Below, one piece after another: positions 51,629 to 60,864 of a DNA stretch of 64,000 nucleotides (positions are counted from its first letter, which is position 1; every line of letters starts with the position of its first letter). The translations under genes were made by a program, and so were the position numbers. The stretch is from Whitmania pigra (Eukaryota > Annelida > Clitellata > Hirudinida > Haemopidae), in contig JAJTWR010000132.1 of NCBI GenBank assembly GCA_021613335.1, forward strand, positions 1-64,000, written 5' to 3'. The notes under the pieces were generated by a model that did not search any database, was not told where the DNA came from, and was given only the letters and a program-made list of their open reading frames with translations.

Positions 51629-52540
51629 ATGCAATTATACGAGAAAAAAACAACAGAACGGCATCCTTTTGTTCAGCTTATTTTTTTGAGTCTGTTAGTT
51701 GCCGGAAGTCTTTTGGCGTTCTCTGCTTGCGCTTTAATTGTTGTTGTTTTTATGGGCGGGATATCCTTATCGCAAATCCTTGTTAATCAAAGTAACGATA
51801 TAAATGCAATTAAAATATTCCTTTTTGTACAACAATTGAGTTTGTTTTTAATTCCGGCGCTGTTGTTGGGCGTTACCGAGGGCAAAAAGCCCAAACAGTT
51901 TTATGGTTTGGAAATGCCTTTAAGCAAAATGGTTATTGTTTTTTGGCTAATGCTGGCATCGCTTCCTTTTATTTCAAAAATTAACGAACTAAACCAGCAG
52001 ATAGTTTTACCTGCTTTTTTAAAAAACGTGGAAAACTTGCTGCAACAATCCGAAAAGTCTAGTCAAGAACTTTCGCTAAAACTGCTTACCATAAAAAATA
52101 TAGAGGCGTTTATAAGTTCTTTTATTATTATGGTTATAACCCCTGCCGTTTGTGAAGAGTTTTTATTTCGGGGAGCGATACAAAGAACTTTAAAAAGATG
52201 GTTTGTAAATCCGCATTCGGCAATTTGGCTGACAGCCGCGATTTTCAGCGCCATTCATTTTCAATTTTACGGCTTTTTTACCCGCTTATTTTTGGGCGCC
52301 GGTTTAGGATACATTTATTTTTATACGGGAAGTCTTTGGTGCGCCATTTTTGGCCATTTTTTGAATAACGCCACCGTAGTTGTTTTTGTTTACTATCTGC
52401 AACTAAAAGGAAAACCGATAACCGAAGAAGCGGGAGGCCAAATAGGATGGGTTGAATTTTTAGTTAGTACGCTGTTAACCTTTTTTTTGTTTAAGATTTT
52501 AAAAGATCGGGCGGAAAAAAAAAGAATTAAAAAAGATTAA
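51629..52540 (+). CDS. CPBP family intramembrane metalloprotease
   Basis: A 303-residue integral membrane protein of the CPBP (Abi/CAAX protease-like) family with about eight transmembrane segments. The three catalytic motifs are present: CEEFLFRGAIQRTL (EExxxR), FSAIHFQ (FxxxH) and FGHFLNNATVV (HxxxN). Such proteins cleave prenylated or membrane proteins or protect against self-made bacteriocins; the substrate is not known here. It lies 6 bases before cdsA and is probably co-transcribed with it. Confidence 0.92.
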   Translation: MQLYEKKTTERHPFVQLIFLSLLVAGSLLAFSACALIVVVFMGGISLSQILVNQSNDINAIKIFLFVQQLSLFLIPALLLGVTEGKKPKQFYGLEMPLSKMVIVFWLMLASLPFISKINELNQQIVLPAFLKNVENLLQQSEKSSQELSLKLLTIKNIEAFISSFIIMVITPAVCEEFLFRGAIQRTLKRWFVNPHSAIWLTAAIFSAIHFQFYGFFTRLFLGAGLGYIYFYTGSLWCAIFGHFLNNATVVVFVYYLQLKGKPITEEAGGQIGWVEFLVSTLLTFFLFKILKDRAEKKRIKKD

Positions 52541-52546
52541 ATAATC

Positions 52547-53353
52547 ATGAAAACTAGAACTGTTACCGCCTTTTTCTTTACCATTGTTATGTTGGGGTCC
52601 GTTTTTTTAGGCCCATACGTTTTTGCCGGATTTTACTTGGTTTTAAGTTTGACAACTTTGCTGGAATTTTATAAACTCATAAAAACGGCAGGAATCAGAC
52701 CGCATGTAACCATTGGCGTTATGGTGGCGGCAATTATATTTCTTATTACGATAGCTTATCATTTTTTTCAGTTCCAAACCAAATACCTGATGATTGGAGT
52801 ACCCCTTGTTTTTGCTGTTTTTGTGGTAGAACTCTATAAAAAATCTAAAATTCCCTTTGCCAATATTGCTTATACTTTTGTGGGTTTTATATATGTAACC
52901 ATTCCTTTTTGTTTTTTTTACGCCTTGGGATACTTAGCGGAAGCTAATGAATACAAATTTCAATTACCCCTTTCATTTTTACTGATGCTTTGGGCCAATG
53001 ATACCGGGTCTTATCTTTTTGGGATGAGATTTGGAAAACGTCGTTTATTTGAACGGCATTCTCCCAAAAAATCGTGGGAAGGTTTTTTTGGCGGAATGTT
53101 TTCCTGTTTGTTGGTTGCATTTATTGTTTCGTTGTTTTACGCGCAAATTTTACCGTTGGTATGGGCCGGTATGGCGGGGCTTATTTCGGCATTTGGCACT
53201 TTGGGCGATTTAATAGAAAGTATGTTAAAACGAAGTCTTGATACCAAAGACAGCGGGCATTTTTTGCCTGGCCACGGAGGGTTTTTAGATCGGTTTGACG
53301 GTCTGCTAATAGCGGCTCCGGTGGTATACGTTTATTTGTATTTGGCGTTTTAA
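52547..53353 (+). CDS. cdsA: phosphatidate cytidylyltransferase
   Basis: A 268-residue membrane enzyme making CDP-diacylglycerol, the precursor of acidic phospholipids and phosphatidylethanolamine. The family signature is complete: SPKKSWEGFFGG and GTLGDLIESMLKRSLDTKDSG followed by PGHGGFLDRFDGLL. Seven or eight transmembrane segments are seen over the typical length. Confidence 0.95.
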   Translation: MKTRTVTAFFFTIVMLGSVFLGPYVFAGFYLVLSLTTLLEFYKLIKTAGIRPHVTIGVMVAAIIFLITIAYHFFQFQTKYLMIGVPLVFAVFVVELYKKSKIPFANIAYTFVGFIYVTIPFCFFYALGYLAEANEYKFQLPLSFLLMLWANDTGSYLFGMRFGKRRLFERHSPKKSWEGFFGGMFSCLLVAFIVSLFYAQILPLVWAGMAGLISAFGTLGDLIESMLKRSLDTKDSGHFLPGHGGFLDRFDGLLIAAPVVYVYLYLAF

Positions 53354-53395
53354 TCGGTTTTGACGCCGTTTTTTTGATTAATCAGCAGGCAGGAT

Positions 53396-56300
53396 TTAAA
53401 TCATTTCTAATATTTCAATCGCTTCATCAACAGAGTTGACGTTTTGGAAATCAATGCGCAAAGTATTTTTTATTTCCTTTAATCGGCATAGTCGAGGATG
53501 ATTTTGAGCAAAATTCAATATCCGAGTAAAAACCTCGCTATCAAAAAAAGCCGATTGTTTATCGCTCACAAAATATCCGCGAAGCGCGTTGTTTTTATAA
53601 CTTAATTTTTCGAAGCTCTTTTTTTTGCCGACCCATTGCAGACGCAAGACTTGCAGCATGGTTTTAACCGGTTTTGGCGCCGGCCCAAAACGGTCTTTCA
53701 AACGGGTTTCAAAGTCGATAATTTGTTTTTCGGTTTCCAACTTAGAAACTTCGGTATATAAATTATACCGTTCGGTAAGATTGGTAACATAATCATCGGG
53801 TATAAACATTTCCAAATCGGTGTCTACTTGGGTAAAATTTACAAAAGGGCGCGCGGGTTCGTCTTTAAATAAATTTTTAAACTCGGCGTCTTTCAATTCC
53901 TGAATGGCTTCGTCCAAAATTTTATTATACATTTCAAAACCTATTTCAGCAATAAAACCGCTTTGTTCTCTGCCTAATAAGTTGCCGCTGCCGCGGATGT
54001 CTAAATCTCTCATGGCGATGTTAAATCCGCTGCCCATATCAGAAAATTCTTCAATGGCGCTAAGGCGTTTGCGGGCTTCGGCGGTAAGGGTAGATAAAGG
54101 CAGAGACAATAAATAACAAAAAGCCTTTTTATTGCTTCGGCCAACCCGCCCGCGCATTTGATGCAAATCGCTTAATCCGAACATGTGTGCGTGGTTAATG
54201 ATAATGGTATTTGCATTGGGGATGTCTAATCCGGCCTCAATGATGGTTGTGGCGACCAATACATCTTTTTCTCCGTTGATAAAATCCAACATCACATCTT
54301 CTAAAGCGTCGCCATCCAGTTGTCCGTGTGCAATGCCAATTTTTGCCTGCGGCGCCAACGATTGGATTAACCCGCCTATTTGCGGCAATTCGTTTACGCG
54401 ATTATGAATAAAGAATACCTGCCCGCCGCGATTGAGTTCGAAATGGACGGCTTGTTGTATCAGTCTGTTATTAAAAACATGCAACTCGGTGGTTACGGGC
54501 TGGCGGTTTGGAGGCGGAGTGCTCATAATTGATAAATCGCGCGCGCCCATTAAAGAAAAATGTAAGGTACGCGGAATGGGGGTGGCCGTTAAGGTTAGCG
54601 TATCAATGTTAATGCGTATTGCTTTTAGCTTTTCTTTGGCTGTAACGCCAAATTTTTGTTCCTCATCAATAATCATTAGCCCCAAATCCTTAAACTTTAC
54701 GTCTTTACTGAGCAAGCGGTGGGTGCCAATTACGATATCTATTTTTCCTTCGGTTAATTTTTCTACCGTTTCTTTAATCTGTTTGGGAGTTTTAAACCGA
54801 TTGATATAATCAACGGTACACGGAAAATCTTTTAACCGAGATGAAAAAGTTTTAAAATGCTGTAAGGCCAAAACCGTGGTTGGCACTAAAATCGCAGCTT
54901 GTTTATTATTGGCAACGGCTTTAAAGGCTGCCCTAATGGCAATTTCGGTTTTTCCAAAGCCAACATCTCCACAAACCAACCTGTCCATCGGATGGGGCGC
55001 TTCCATGTCTTTTTTTATTTCGGCGGTAGTTTTAATTTGATCCGGCGTATCTTCGTAAATAAAAGAAGCCTCCAGTTCGGTTTCCAAATAACCATCGGGC
55101 GCAAAAGCGGTTCCGGTTTGTGTTTTACGCAAGGCGTAAAGTTTAATCAGGTCTCTGGCAATATCTTTTACTTTTTTTTTAGTTGTTTTTTTAAGTTTAT
55201 CCCAAGCGTCGGTTCCTAGTTTATTCATTTTGGGCGGGGCGCCGTCTTTGCCGGTAAATTTGGCGATGCGATTTAAAGAGTTGATGTTTACATATAGCAA
55301 ATCGTTGTCTGCATACACCAAACGAATCATTTCTTGAGTTTTGCCATTAACTTCTATTTTCTCCAAACCGGCATATTTTCCAATCCCGTGATCAATATGA
55401 GTCACAAAATCGCCCGGCTTTAAATCGCGAAGTTCTTTTAAAGTAATGGCCAAATTTTTCTGATAACCTTTTTTTAGTTGATATTTATAAAAACGATCAA
55501 AAATTTGATGATCGGTATAGAACGCCAGTTTTTGTTCGCGGTCTACAAAACCTTCCCGAAGCGAGGCGTTAATCGGAGTAAACCTTACCGTTTTATCGAT
55601 ATCTTCTAAAATAGCATATATGCGTTCTATCTGTTTGGAAGAGTTGGTGAAAATAAAATTGATGACGTTGGCTTTCTCATTTTCTTTCAGATTGTGGATC
55701 AGCAAACCAAAATCTTTGTTGAAAGAGGGTTGAGGCCTGGTATCGAAATAAAAAACCCGATCGGTTTGGTAAAAAAATTGTTTGCCAAATTCTATAATGA
55801 CAAAATCCTTAAACAAGTTTGAAAGCGTTTTTTCATCGCTGAACCCAATTTTTGGGTCTAACCAAGCGGGGTTTTGTTGTTTATCAGACAAGGGGAAGGC
55901 TTTCCAAAGTTCAACGGCTTTTTTGTATCCGTTTTTTACCGCGTCTAAAACATACTGAACATCTTTAAACCATAGCTGCGTATCTTTATCGATATACTCC
56001 AGCAGGCTGATGTTGTTTTCTGTGAGAAATTTAGCCTGTAAGTTGGGAACAATGGTTAACGATTTTACCTCATCAACAGAAAGCTGACTTTCTACTTCAA
56101 ACATGCGGATGCTTTCTACCTTGTCGCCAAAAAACTCAATGCGATAAGGAAGGTCGTGAGAAAACGAAAAAACGTCTACAATTCCTCCCCGAATGGAAAA
56201 CTGACCGGGCTCATACACAAAATCGCTGCGTTCAAAATCATAACCGGTTAAAAATTCATTAATAAAATCGATACCTAGCCTGTCATTTATCCCAATTTCC

Positions 56301-56791
56301 AAGTTGTTTTTTTCTAAAACCAACCGGTCAATTACCTTTTCGGCCAAAGCTTCCGGGTAGGTAACTACAATTTTTCCATATTCAGAACGATGGTTAAGTT
56401 CATTGAGAATTTTTGCTCTTAAGAGCAACTTGGCCGCGTCTATTTGCGTAAAATCAAACCCCTTTCTATATGATGAAGGGAAAAGAAAAATCTCTTTATC
56501 CATAATGGCTTCCAGATCTGAAAGAAAATAGCAGGCTTCTTCATGAGAGGGTAAAATGAACAGTTGCGGCTTGTGAGAAGAAAAATAAGTTGCCGCAGCA
56601 ACAACGGCATCAGCAGACCCCGCCAAACCTTTTAGCCGGATGTTTTTGCTTGCATTTAACGTTTGGAGTAACGACAGGATACGATGATCGTTTTGATACC
56701 TGTTAATAAGATTTTGAATGTTCACCGGCCAAAGATAAAAATTTAGTTTTTTTATCCGGGCGGTTCTGTTTCGTTGTTTTTTATTTTCCAA
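53396..56791 (-). CDS. mfd: transcription-repair coupling factor
   Basis: A 1131-residue Mfd, the ATP-dependent translocase that removes stalled RNA polymerase and recruits UvrA. It shows an N-terminal UvrB-like region (SIRGGIVDVFSFSHDLPYRIEFFG) and the CarD-like polymerase-binding domain (LKPGDFVTHIDHGIGKYAGL, around residue 460). The helicase motor has VCGDVGFGKTEIAIRAAFKA, IIDEEQKFGV, LTLTATPIPRTL, MRGRVGR and a TRCF C-terminal domain. The longest frame starts at 56791. A GTG at 56725 would begin MNIQNLI and matches family starts better. ATL proteins feed lesions to the same pathway. Confidence 0.95.
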   Translation of the reverse strand: MENKKQRNRTARIKKLNFYLWPVNIQNLINRYQNDHRILSLLQTLNASKNIRLKGLAGSADAVVAAATYFSSHKPQLFILPSHEEACYFLSDLEAIMDKEIFLFPSSYRKGFDFTQIDAAKLLLRAKILNELNHRSEYGKIVVTYPEALAEKVIDRLVLEKNNLEIGINDRLGIDFINEFLTGYDFERSDFVYEPGQFSIRGGIVDVFSFSHDLPYRIEFFGDKVESIRMFEVESQLSVDEVKSLTIVPNLQAKFLTENNISLLEYIDKDTQLWFKDVQYVLDAVKNGYKKAVELWKAFPLSDKQQNPAWLDPKIGFSDEKTLSNLFKDFVIIEFGKQFFYQTDRVFYFDTRPQPSFNKDFGLLIHNLKENEKANVINFIFTNSSKQIERIYAILEDIDKTVRFTPINASLREGFVDREQKLAFYTDHQIFDRFYKYQLKKGYQKNLAITLKELRDLKPGDFVTHIDHGIGKYAGLEKIEVNGKTQEMIRLVYADNDLLYVNINSLNRIAKFTGKDGAPPKMNKLGTDAWDKLKKTTKKKVKDIARDLIKLYALRKTQTGTAFAPDGYLETELEASFIYEDTPDQIKTTAEIKKDMEAPHPMDRLVCGDVGFGKTEIAIRAAFKAVANNKQAAILVPTTVLALQHFKTFSSRLKDFPCTVDYINRFKTPKQIKETVEKLTEGKIDIVIGTHRLLSKDVKFKDLGLMIIDEEQKFGVTAKEKLKAIRINIDTLTLTATPIPRTLHFSLMGARDLSIMSTPPPNRQPVTTELHVFNNRLIQQAVHFELNRGGQVFFIHNRVNELPQIGGLIQSLAPQAKIGIAHGQLDGDALEDVMLDFINGEKDVLVATTIIEAGLDIPNANTIIINHAHMFGLSDLHQMRGRVGRSNKKAFCYLLSLPLSTLTAEARKRLSAIEEFSDMGSGFNIAMRDLDIRGSGNLLGREQSGFIAEIGFEMYNKILDEAIQELKDAEFKNLFKDEPARPFVNFTQVDTDLEMFIPDDYVTNLTERYNLYTEVSKLETEKQIIDFETRLKDRFGPAPKPVKTMLQVLRLQWVGKKKSFEKLSYKNNALRGYFVSDKQSAFFDSEVFTRILNFAQNHPRLCRLKEIKNTLRIDFQNVNSVDEAIEILEMI

Positions 56792-56898
56792 ATCTGTTAT
56801 GCGTTCTTTAGGTTTTGCGAACGAAATTTTATGCCTGCCGAATGGTTATATTTTCGAAGTAACAAAATGCATTTCTTGTTCTCTAAACGGTATAAAAA

Positions 56899-57197
56899 AT
56901 GACCCGGTTAAAAAGCATTAAATTAGAATGGGTTTTGGGGGCGGCGGTTTTAGAGCTGTTGGCTGTTTCAGATCCGCATGAGCCTTATTTTACCTTATGC
57001 CCTTTGGCCAAGCTGGGTATAACCGGTTGCCCTGTCTGCGGATTGGGAAGGTCGGTTAGCACCTTGTTTAACGAACAAATTTTGGAAGGTTTTCGATACC
57101 GCCAATTGGTATTCCGGCATTAGCGTTGATTGTTTTCCGCTTTTGCTTGTTAACTTTATTAAGTAAAAAAGCTTTTAACTATAAGAAAGGAAATTAG
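56899..57197 (+). pseudogene. frameshifted DUF2752 membrane protein gene
   Basis: The first 66 or so codons encode a DUF2752 protein with the hallmark CPLAKLGITGCPVCGLGRSV (around residue 35), reading to a stop at 57121. From 57087 another frame carries the expected second half (RFSIPPIGIPALALIVFRF, then a lysine tail) and ends at 57197, 2 bases before the next gene. So one coding sequence is split by a shift near 57087-57095. A true frameshift or a sequencing error is possible. The protein would be small, with two transmembrane helices and a cysteine pair. Confidence 0.75.
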
Positions 57198-57199
57198 TC

Positions 57200-57559
57200 A
57201 TGTACGAGCGACAATTTATGTTTTTACCGGGTATTACCCAAGAAGAATACGCCTATTTGCAAACGGCAACAACCGGCTTAAACGAGCAACAAATGCGCCT
57301 TTTTTTAATGATTTATTTAAATAAACGAAAAAACCCCAACGACATGCTTTTATTCGGCATAATAGGTTTTTTCTTGCCGGGATTATTGCGGTTTGTTGTT
57401 ATGCAAACAGGCAAGGGCATACTTTACCTGTTTACCTTTGGCTTATGCTTCATCGGTTCAATTGTAGACTTGGTAAAGTATAAAGAAATTACCTTTGAGT
57501 ATAATCAAAAAATAGTGTTTGAAACCATTCAGTTTGTTAGAAAGGGAAGCGGGCTTTAA
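57200..57559 (+). CDS. TM2 domain protein
   Basis: A 119-residue membrane protein with a TM2 domain in its C-terminal half. LLFGIIGFFLPGLLRFVVMQ is followed by GKGILYLFTFGLCFIGSIVDLV, which are the two helices and the glycine pattern of TM2. A cytoplasmic N-terminus of about 50 residues (LPGITQEEYAYLQTATTGLN) precedes it. The start lies 2 bases after the end of the restored DUF2752 reading, and DUF2752/TM2 pairs occur in Bacteroidota. Function unknown. Confidence 0.9.
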   Translation: MYERQFMFLPGITQEEYAYLQTATTGLNEQQMRLFLMIYLNKRKNPNDMLLFGIIGFFLPGLLRFVVMQTGKGILYLFTFGLCFIGSIVDLVKYKEITFEYNQKIVFETIQFVRKGSGL

Positions 57560-57564
57560 AAGGC

Positions 57565-57950
57565 TTAAATTACCAAATTAAAGGTAGCAGCGGCATTACT
57601 GTTTAAAGATAAGTTGAAACCCCTGTTACTACGCTTAACCGAAAAGTGTTTTTGGTTTCATTCAGCACAATTAAAACCATTTTTCCGTTTAGGTTTTTAA
57701 AAGCAACGTTTGGAAGCACTTTAACGTGGTTGGAAGCAACCCTTGCTGCCCCGGGTCGAACAAACATTGCCGCTTGTGCAATAATTAGGCGGGGTTTCTT
57801 TTTGCCTTGTTGCTATCAACAGTTACCGCCCCTAAGCATAATCTGCACCCGCCATTGTCTGTATGCGGTTCATATTTGCTGTTGGAGGCCAAATTCCATT
57901 CCAAAACGATTTTTGCCCAATTTCTGGTCGCGCCAATTATTAAATGACTG
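57565..57950 (-). pseudogene. GH30 glucosylceramidase fragment, frameshifted
   Basis: On the minus strand three in-order segments in different frames match the C-terminal part of glycoside hydrolase family 30. They are LIIGATRNWAKIVLEWNLA with GGCRLCLGAVTVDSN (57950-57808), then IIAQAAMFVRPGAARVASN with LPNVAFKNLNGKMVLIVLN, then LSLNSNAAATFNLVI before a stop at 57565. The catalytic centre is further upstream in the family and absent here. The 5' end is cut near 57950. So it is a truncated gene with at least two frameshifts. Confidence 0.8.
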
Positions 57951-57960
57951 ATATGAATAA

Positions 57961-58116
57961 AAATATTGGAAAGAAATTAATAAAATTCACATTGATAATA
58001 ATATTATTGCCAATGGAGGCGATATACGATTTATACATAACCCGAGAATAGAAATAAATCAGTGGAATCATGTTGATGATATCATAGATGTAAGCGCCCC
58101 GTTTTTCAGACAGCTA
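57961..58116 (+). pseudogene. orphan coding fragment cut by an IS element
   Basis: An open stretch without ATG reads EINKIHIDNNIIANGGDIRF, then IHNPRIEINQWNHVDDIID, a protein-like sequence with good codon structure. It breaks off at about 58085-58116, where the IS-like sequence begins. I do not recognise the family. It is probably what remains of a gene interrupted by insertion. Confidence 0.35.
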
Positions 58117-59061
58117 TTAATTGAGTATTTTTCTTTTCATCAGCCTTGTTTTTGTACTCAACAGGCTTAAGATTTCCGAGTGATTCATGGGGTCTTTTGC
58201 GATTCTATTCTTCTATCCATTGCTGAGTAAGCTCCCTTACCCGGTAAAGATCAAAGAACGTATAAGCATCCAATACTGCTTCTCTATAAAGACGATTAAA
58301 CCGCTCAATGTATCCATAAAGAAGTATCCGCCCCGATGGCTAATACTTCCCGGCTCAATCATCGATCACATTGAACGTCCTGAACTTGCGGCTGGCTGTT
58401 ATCGCTCATAAAATACATACTCCATACCCTGTTTGTCGTTTCTTGTTGTTGCAGAGGCTGTTTTATGCGCATCGGAAGCCTTCTTTTTCTCTTTCGCCTT
58501 TTGTTCAGCTTTAACTGCTTATAAATCCGGTAAACTTTTTTGTGGTTCCAGCTTTTGCACGAACGCCTTAAATAAGCAAAGAGCTTCCTGAATCCATACG
58601 ATGGATGCGCCCTGTAAGACTGCTATCAATTCTGAATCATCTTTTACAGACGCATAATAATACCGAGAACGCGGTAGTGAAATTATTTTGGAGGCCTGGC
58701 TCGCCGGTATTTTTTCCTCCCTGACAAGCTCCGCGCTTAATTGTCTTTTGACGGCAAGGCCTGGCCTTTTTTGTGAATAAATCCCGTAATATCTCTTATC
58801 CATTGACAGGTTGTACATGTCTTTTAACCGGGCATTTTCTTCTTCTAACTCTTTTGATGCGCTTCACCTCTGAAGCTTCCATGCCTCCATACCTGCTCTT
58901 CCAATTGTAGAAAGCCGCCTCAGCTACCCGACTCACGACAGCGTTCTTTGCTCGGAATACCGCCTTCCCTGAGCTTTAAAGCAGAAACGATTTGTGTCTC
59001 CGTAAATCTTGTCTTTTTCACGTTAAAGGGTGTAAGGGTCATAGAATTCCTTCAGTTTCAT
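58117..59061 (-). mobile_element. degenerate IS3-family transposase
   Basis: Minus-strand remains of an IS3-type orfA/orfB. Near 59020 the orfA start reads [17 protein letters not shown] middle piece (58519-58818) has SKIISLPRSRYYYASVKDDS. The C-terminal piece around 58120-58210 has RKRPHESLGNLKPVEYKNKA, an IS3 orfB end. Stops and frameshifts interrupt the reading, and the DDE part is largely deleted (near 58350-58420). Clear terminal inverted repeats were not found; CCCC-containing ends at about 58089 and 59078 may be their traces. It cannot transpose by itself. Confidence 0.85.
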
Positions 59062-59086
59062 CCGCATAAAACCCTTTGGGGTAGTT

Positions 59087-59569
59087 TTATTTTATTTCTT
59101 TTAGGATTATTTTTCCTTTTTCAGCTTTATCTACAATAACTACGATATTAGGAAGGGTTGTAAAAGATTGCTTTTGTCCTACTACCGTTTTGTAGGTTAA
59201 TGTCATTTCTCCTTTTTCATTCTTTTGTAAACTTACCGGATTAATCGTTGTTTCTAAATCTGTTTCCGGTAAAAGAACTGCTATAACATATTGTTTAGTA
59301 AAATCAATCTCTGTTGGTTTACCTTCCGTTGTCGTTGCCATACCAAATACTTGATTGAACTTTTCGGCAGTTTCGATTTTAGGATTATCTATTTTTTTAA
59401 CGATGTTATTTACAAAATAATTTTTCGCAACGGCAAAAGAAACATCTTTCAATTTGTTTTCTTCTATAATTGGTTTCTGACTGTCATTACTTTCCGTTTT
59501 TGATGTATTTTGGCAAGCAATGAACAACAGGCTTGCCGCCGTTGCTATTCTTAAAATATGTTTTGTCAT
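59087..59569 (-). CDS. lipoprotein of unknown function
   Basis: A 160-residue protein with a lipoprotein signal (MTKHILRIATAASLLFIAC, cysteine at 19), then a polar linker and a compact C-terminal domain of alternating strands. The C-terminal domain (YVIAVLLPETDLETT, GEMTLTYKTVVGQKQSF, NIVVIVDKAEKG) resembles small beta-rich exported proteins. I do not recognise the family. The IS relic ends about 25 bases past its stop codon, so the 3' end seems intact. Confidence 0.75.
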   Translation of the reverse strand: MTKHILRIATAASLLFIACQNTSKTESNDSQKPIIEENKLKDVSFAVAKNYFVNNIVKKIDNPKIETAEKFNQVFGMATTTEGKPTEIDFTKQYVIAVLLPETDLETTINPVSLQKNEKGEMTLTYKTVVGQKQSFTTLPNIVVIVDKAEKGKIILKEIK

Positions 59570-60059
59570 TTTTTTTATTTTTTGTTTGTCAAATATACTT
59601 TATTCATGGTTTTTAGCTATATCTGCTTTTATTAAGTTTTGAAATGTAATTTATTTTTATTGCAGATTATCAGCAAAAATTGCCCACAACAGAGAAGGGC
59701 TGTATGCCGCGCGCGACTTTTACAATCAAATAGCGCTAAACTCTACGCGGAGCTATAACCTTTTTCAGCTGATTAAATTACGAAAAAAAAGAGCGCGAAA
59801 AGGTTTTTTTACGCCTAAATATGGCGAATAGTTCTACTTTTGCTTCAATCCCGCTTTTGGCAATACCGTGTTATGTGCCGTTTTTCTTGTCTTTCGTTAC
59901 GCGTTTTGCTTTTTCGTTTGCAAGTCTAATTTGTTGCGGTTATTCCGGTGTTAAATTTTTGAATACAGATGAAATTTTTTCAGAGAAATGTTAGGGTTTG
60001 GTATATTTGAGAGTCAGCGGGCATTGTACTAAACGATACGGCAACGCTAAACAAATAGA
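59570..60059. other. intergenic, possible coding debris
   Basis: About 490 bases without a supported gene. One plus-strand frame (about 59660-59830) reads HNREGLYAARDFYNQIALN with a lysine-rich end and no start. It may be debris of a lost gene. No recognisable element otherwise. Confidence 0.3.
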
Positions 60060-60749
60060 ATGCTAAACAGATTAAAACTAATATTTCTGATGGCCCCTTT
60101 TTATTGTTTCTGCAGATCATTTGGACAGACAATGACCGAAAAAAATATTATGATTAATTCAGATACATTATCATATTTCGACAACGGAAAAGGCAAAACA
60201 ACTTTGCTTTTTGTTCACGGCTCATTTATCAACAAAGAATACTGGAAAAATCAAATTTCCTGTTTTTCGCCAAAATCATAGAATTATAGCATTAGACTTA
60301 GCAGGACACGGAAATTCAACCCATAATAGAAATGAATGGACCATATCGGACATTCTGTTGGCGGAGACGTTATGCTTGAAACTACAGCAGAAAATAACGC
60401 TTCAATTATCGGTTTAATTGGAATTGATTATTTTAAAAACGTTGGTTTTGAATTAACTCAAAATATTATTGACCAGGTAGTAACAAATTTAAAAGCTGAT
60501 TTTGCAGGCACAAACGAGCAATATGTTAAACAGGTATTATTAACGCCAAAAACAGCTAAAGCTATTGAAAATAAAGTTTTGACTAACTTTAAAACAATGA
60601 ACCCAAAAGTTGGAATAGCAATGAATCAAGATTTTTTAAATTATTCAAAACGGGAGGTTGAGTTATTAAAACGCCTGAACTATAAATTGTATTTAATAAA
60701 TGTGAATTATTCTCCAACTAATGAAGAAAGGTTGAAAAAACAGTTTTAA
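60060..60749 (+). pseudogene. alpha/beta hydrolase, frameshifted and deleted
   Basis: The frame at 60060-60281 gives a signal peptide-like start and the N-terminal strand LLFVHGSFINKEYWKNQISC of an alpha/beta hydrolase. The reading continues in a second frame (HRIIALDLAGHGNSTHNRNE, to about 60340). The nucleophile elbow GHSVGGDVMLE then appears in a third frame from 60336, directly after NEWTI, so about 25 residues between are missing. The last frame ends with NYSPTNEERLKKQF at 60749, before the region where the catalytic histidine is expected. It has two frame changes, an internal deletion and a missing C-terminus, so it is inactive. Confidence 0.8.
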
Positions 60750-60792
60750 AAATTAGAACCGGTTTAAATTTTATTCGCTAATAATTTTTGAA

Positions 60793-60863
60793 TTATCCAA
60801 ATACCCCGCCTATTTCCATATAGCTGTTTTTCAATTGTAAATAGGTGGAATATATTTGGATAA
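60793..60863. terminator. large imperfect hairpin, possible bidirectional terminator
   Basis: Outer arms TTATCCAAATA / TATTTGGATAA (11 bp, 60793-60803 with 60853-60863) and an inner 10-bp arm CCGCCTATTT / AAATAGGTGG (one G-U pair). It lies between the end of the hydrolase remnant and the stop of the PTS gene. A U-run is absent on either side, so its function as a terminator is uncertain. Confidence 0.4.
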
Positions 60864-60864
60864 C

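Noticed and set aside
53354..53395. Possible terminator between cdsA and mfd
   Set aside because: A T7 run is present but the stem is only 3 bp with an 8-base loop, too weak to report as a feature.
57646..57951. 101-codon plus-strand open frame
   Set aside because: Antisense of the GH30 remnant, which explains the DNA better on the minus strand.
58187..58411. 74-codon plus-strand open frame
   Set aside because: Antisense of the degenerate IS3 transposase.
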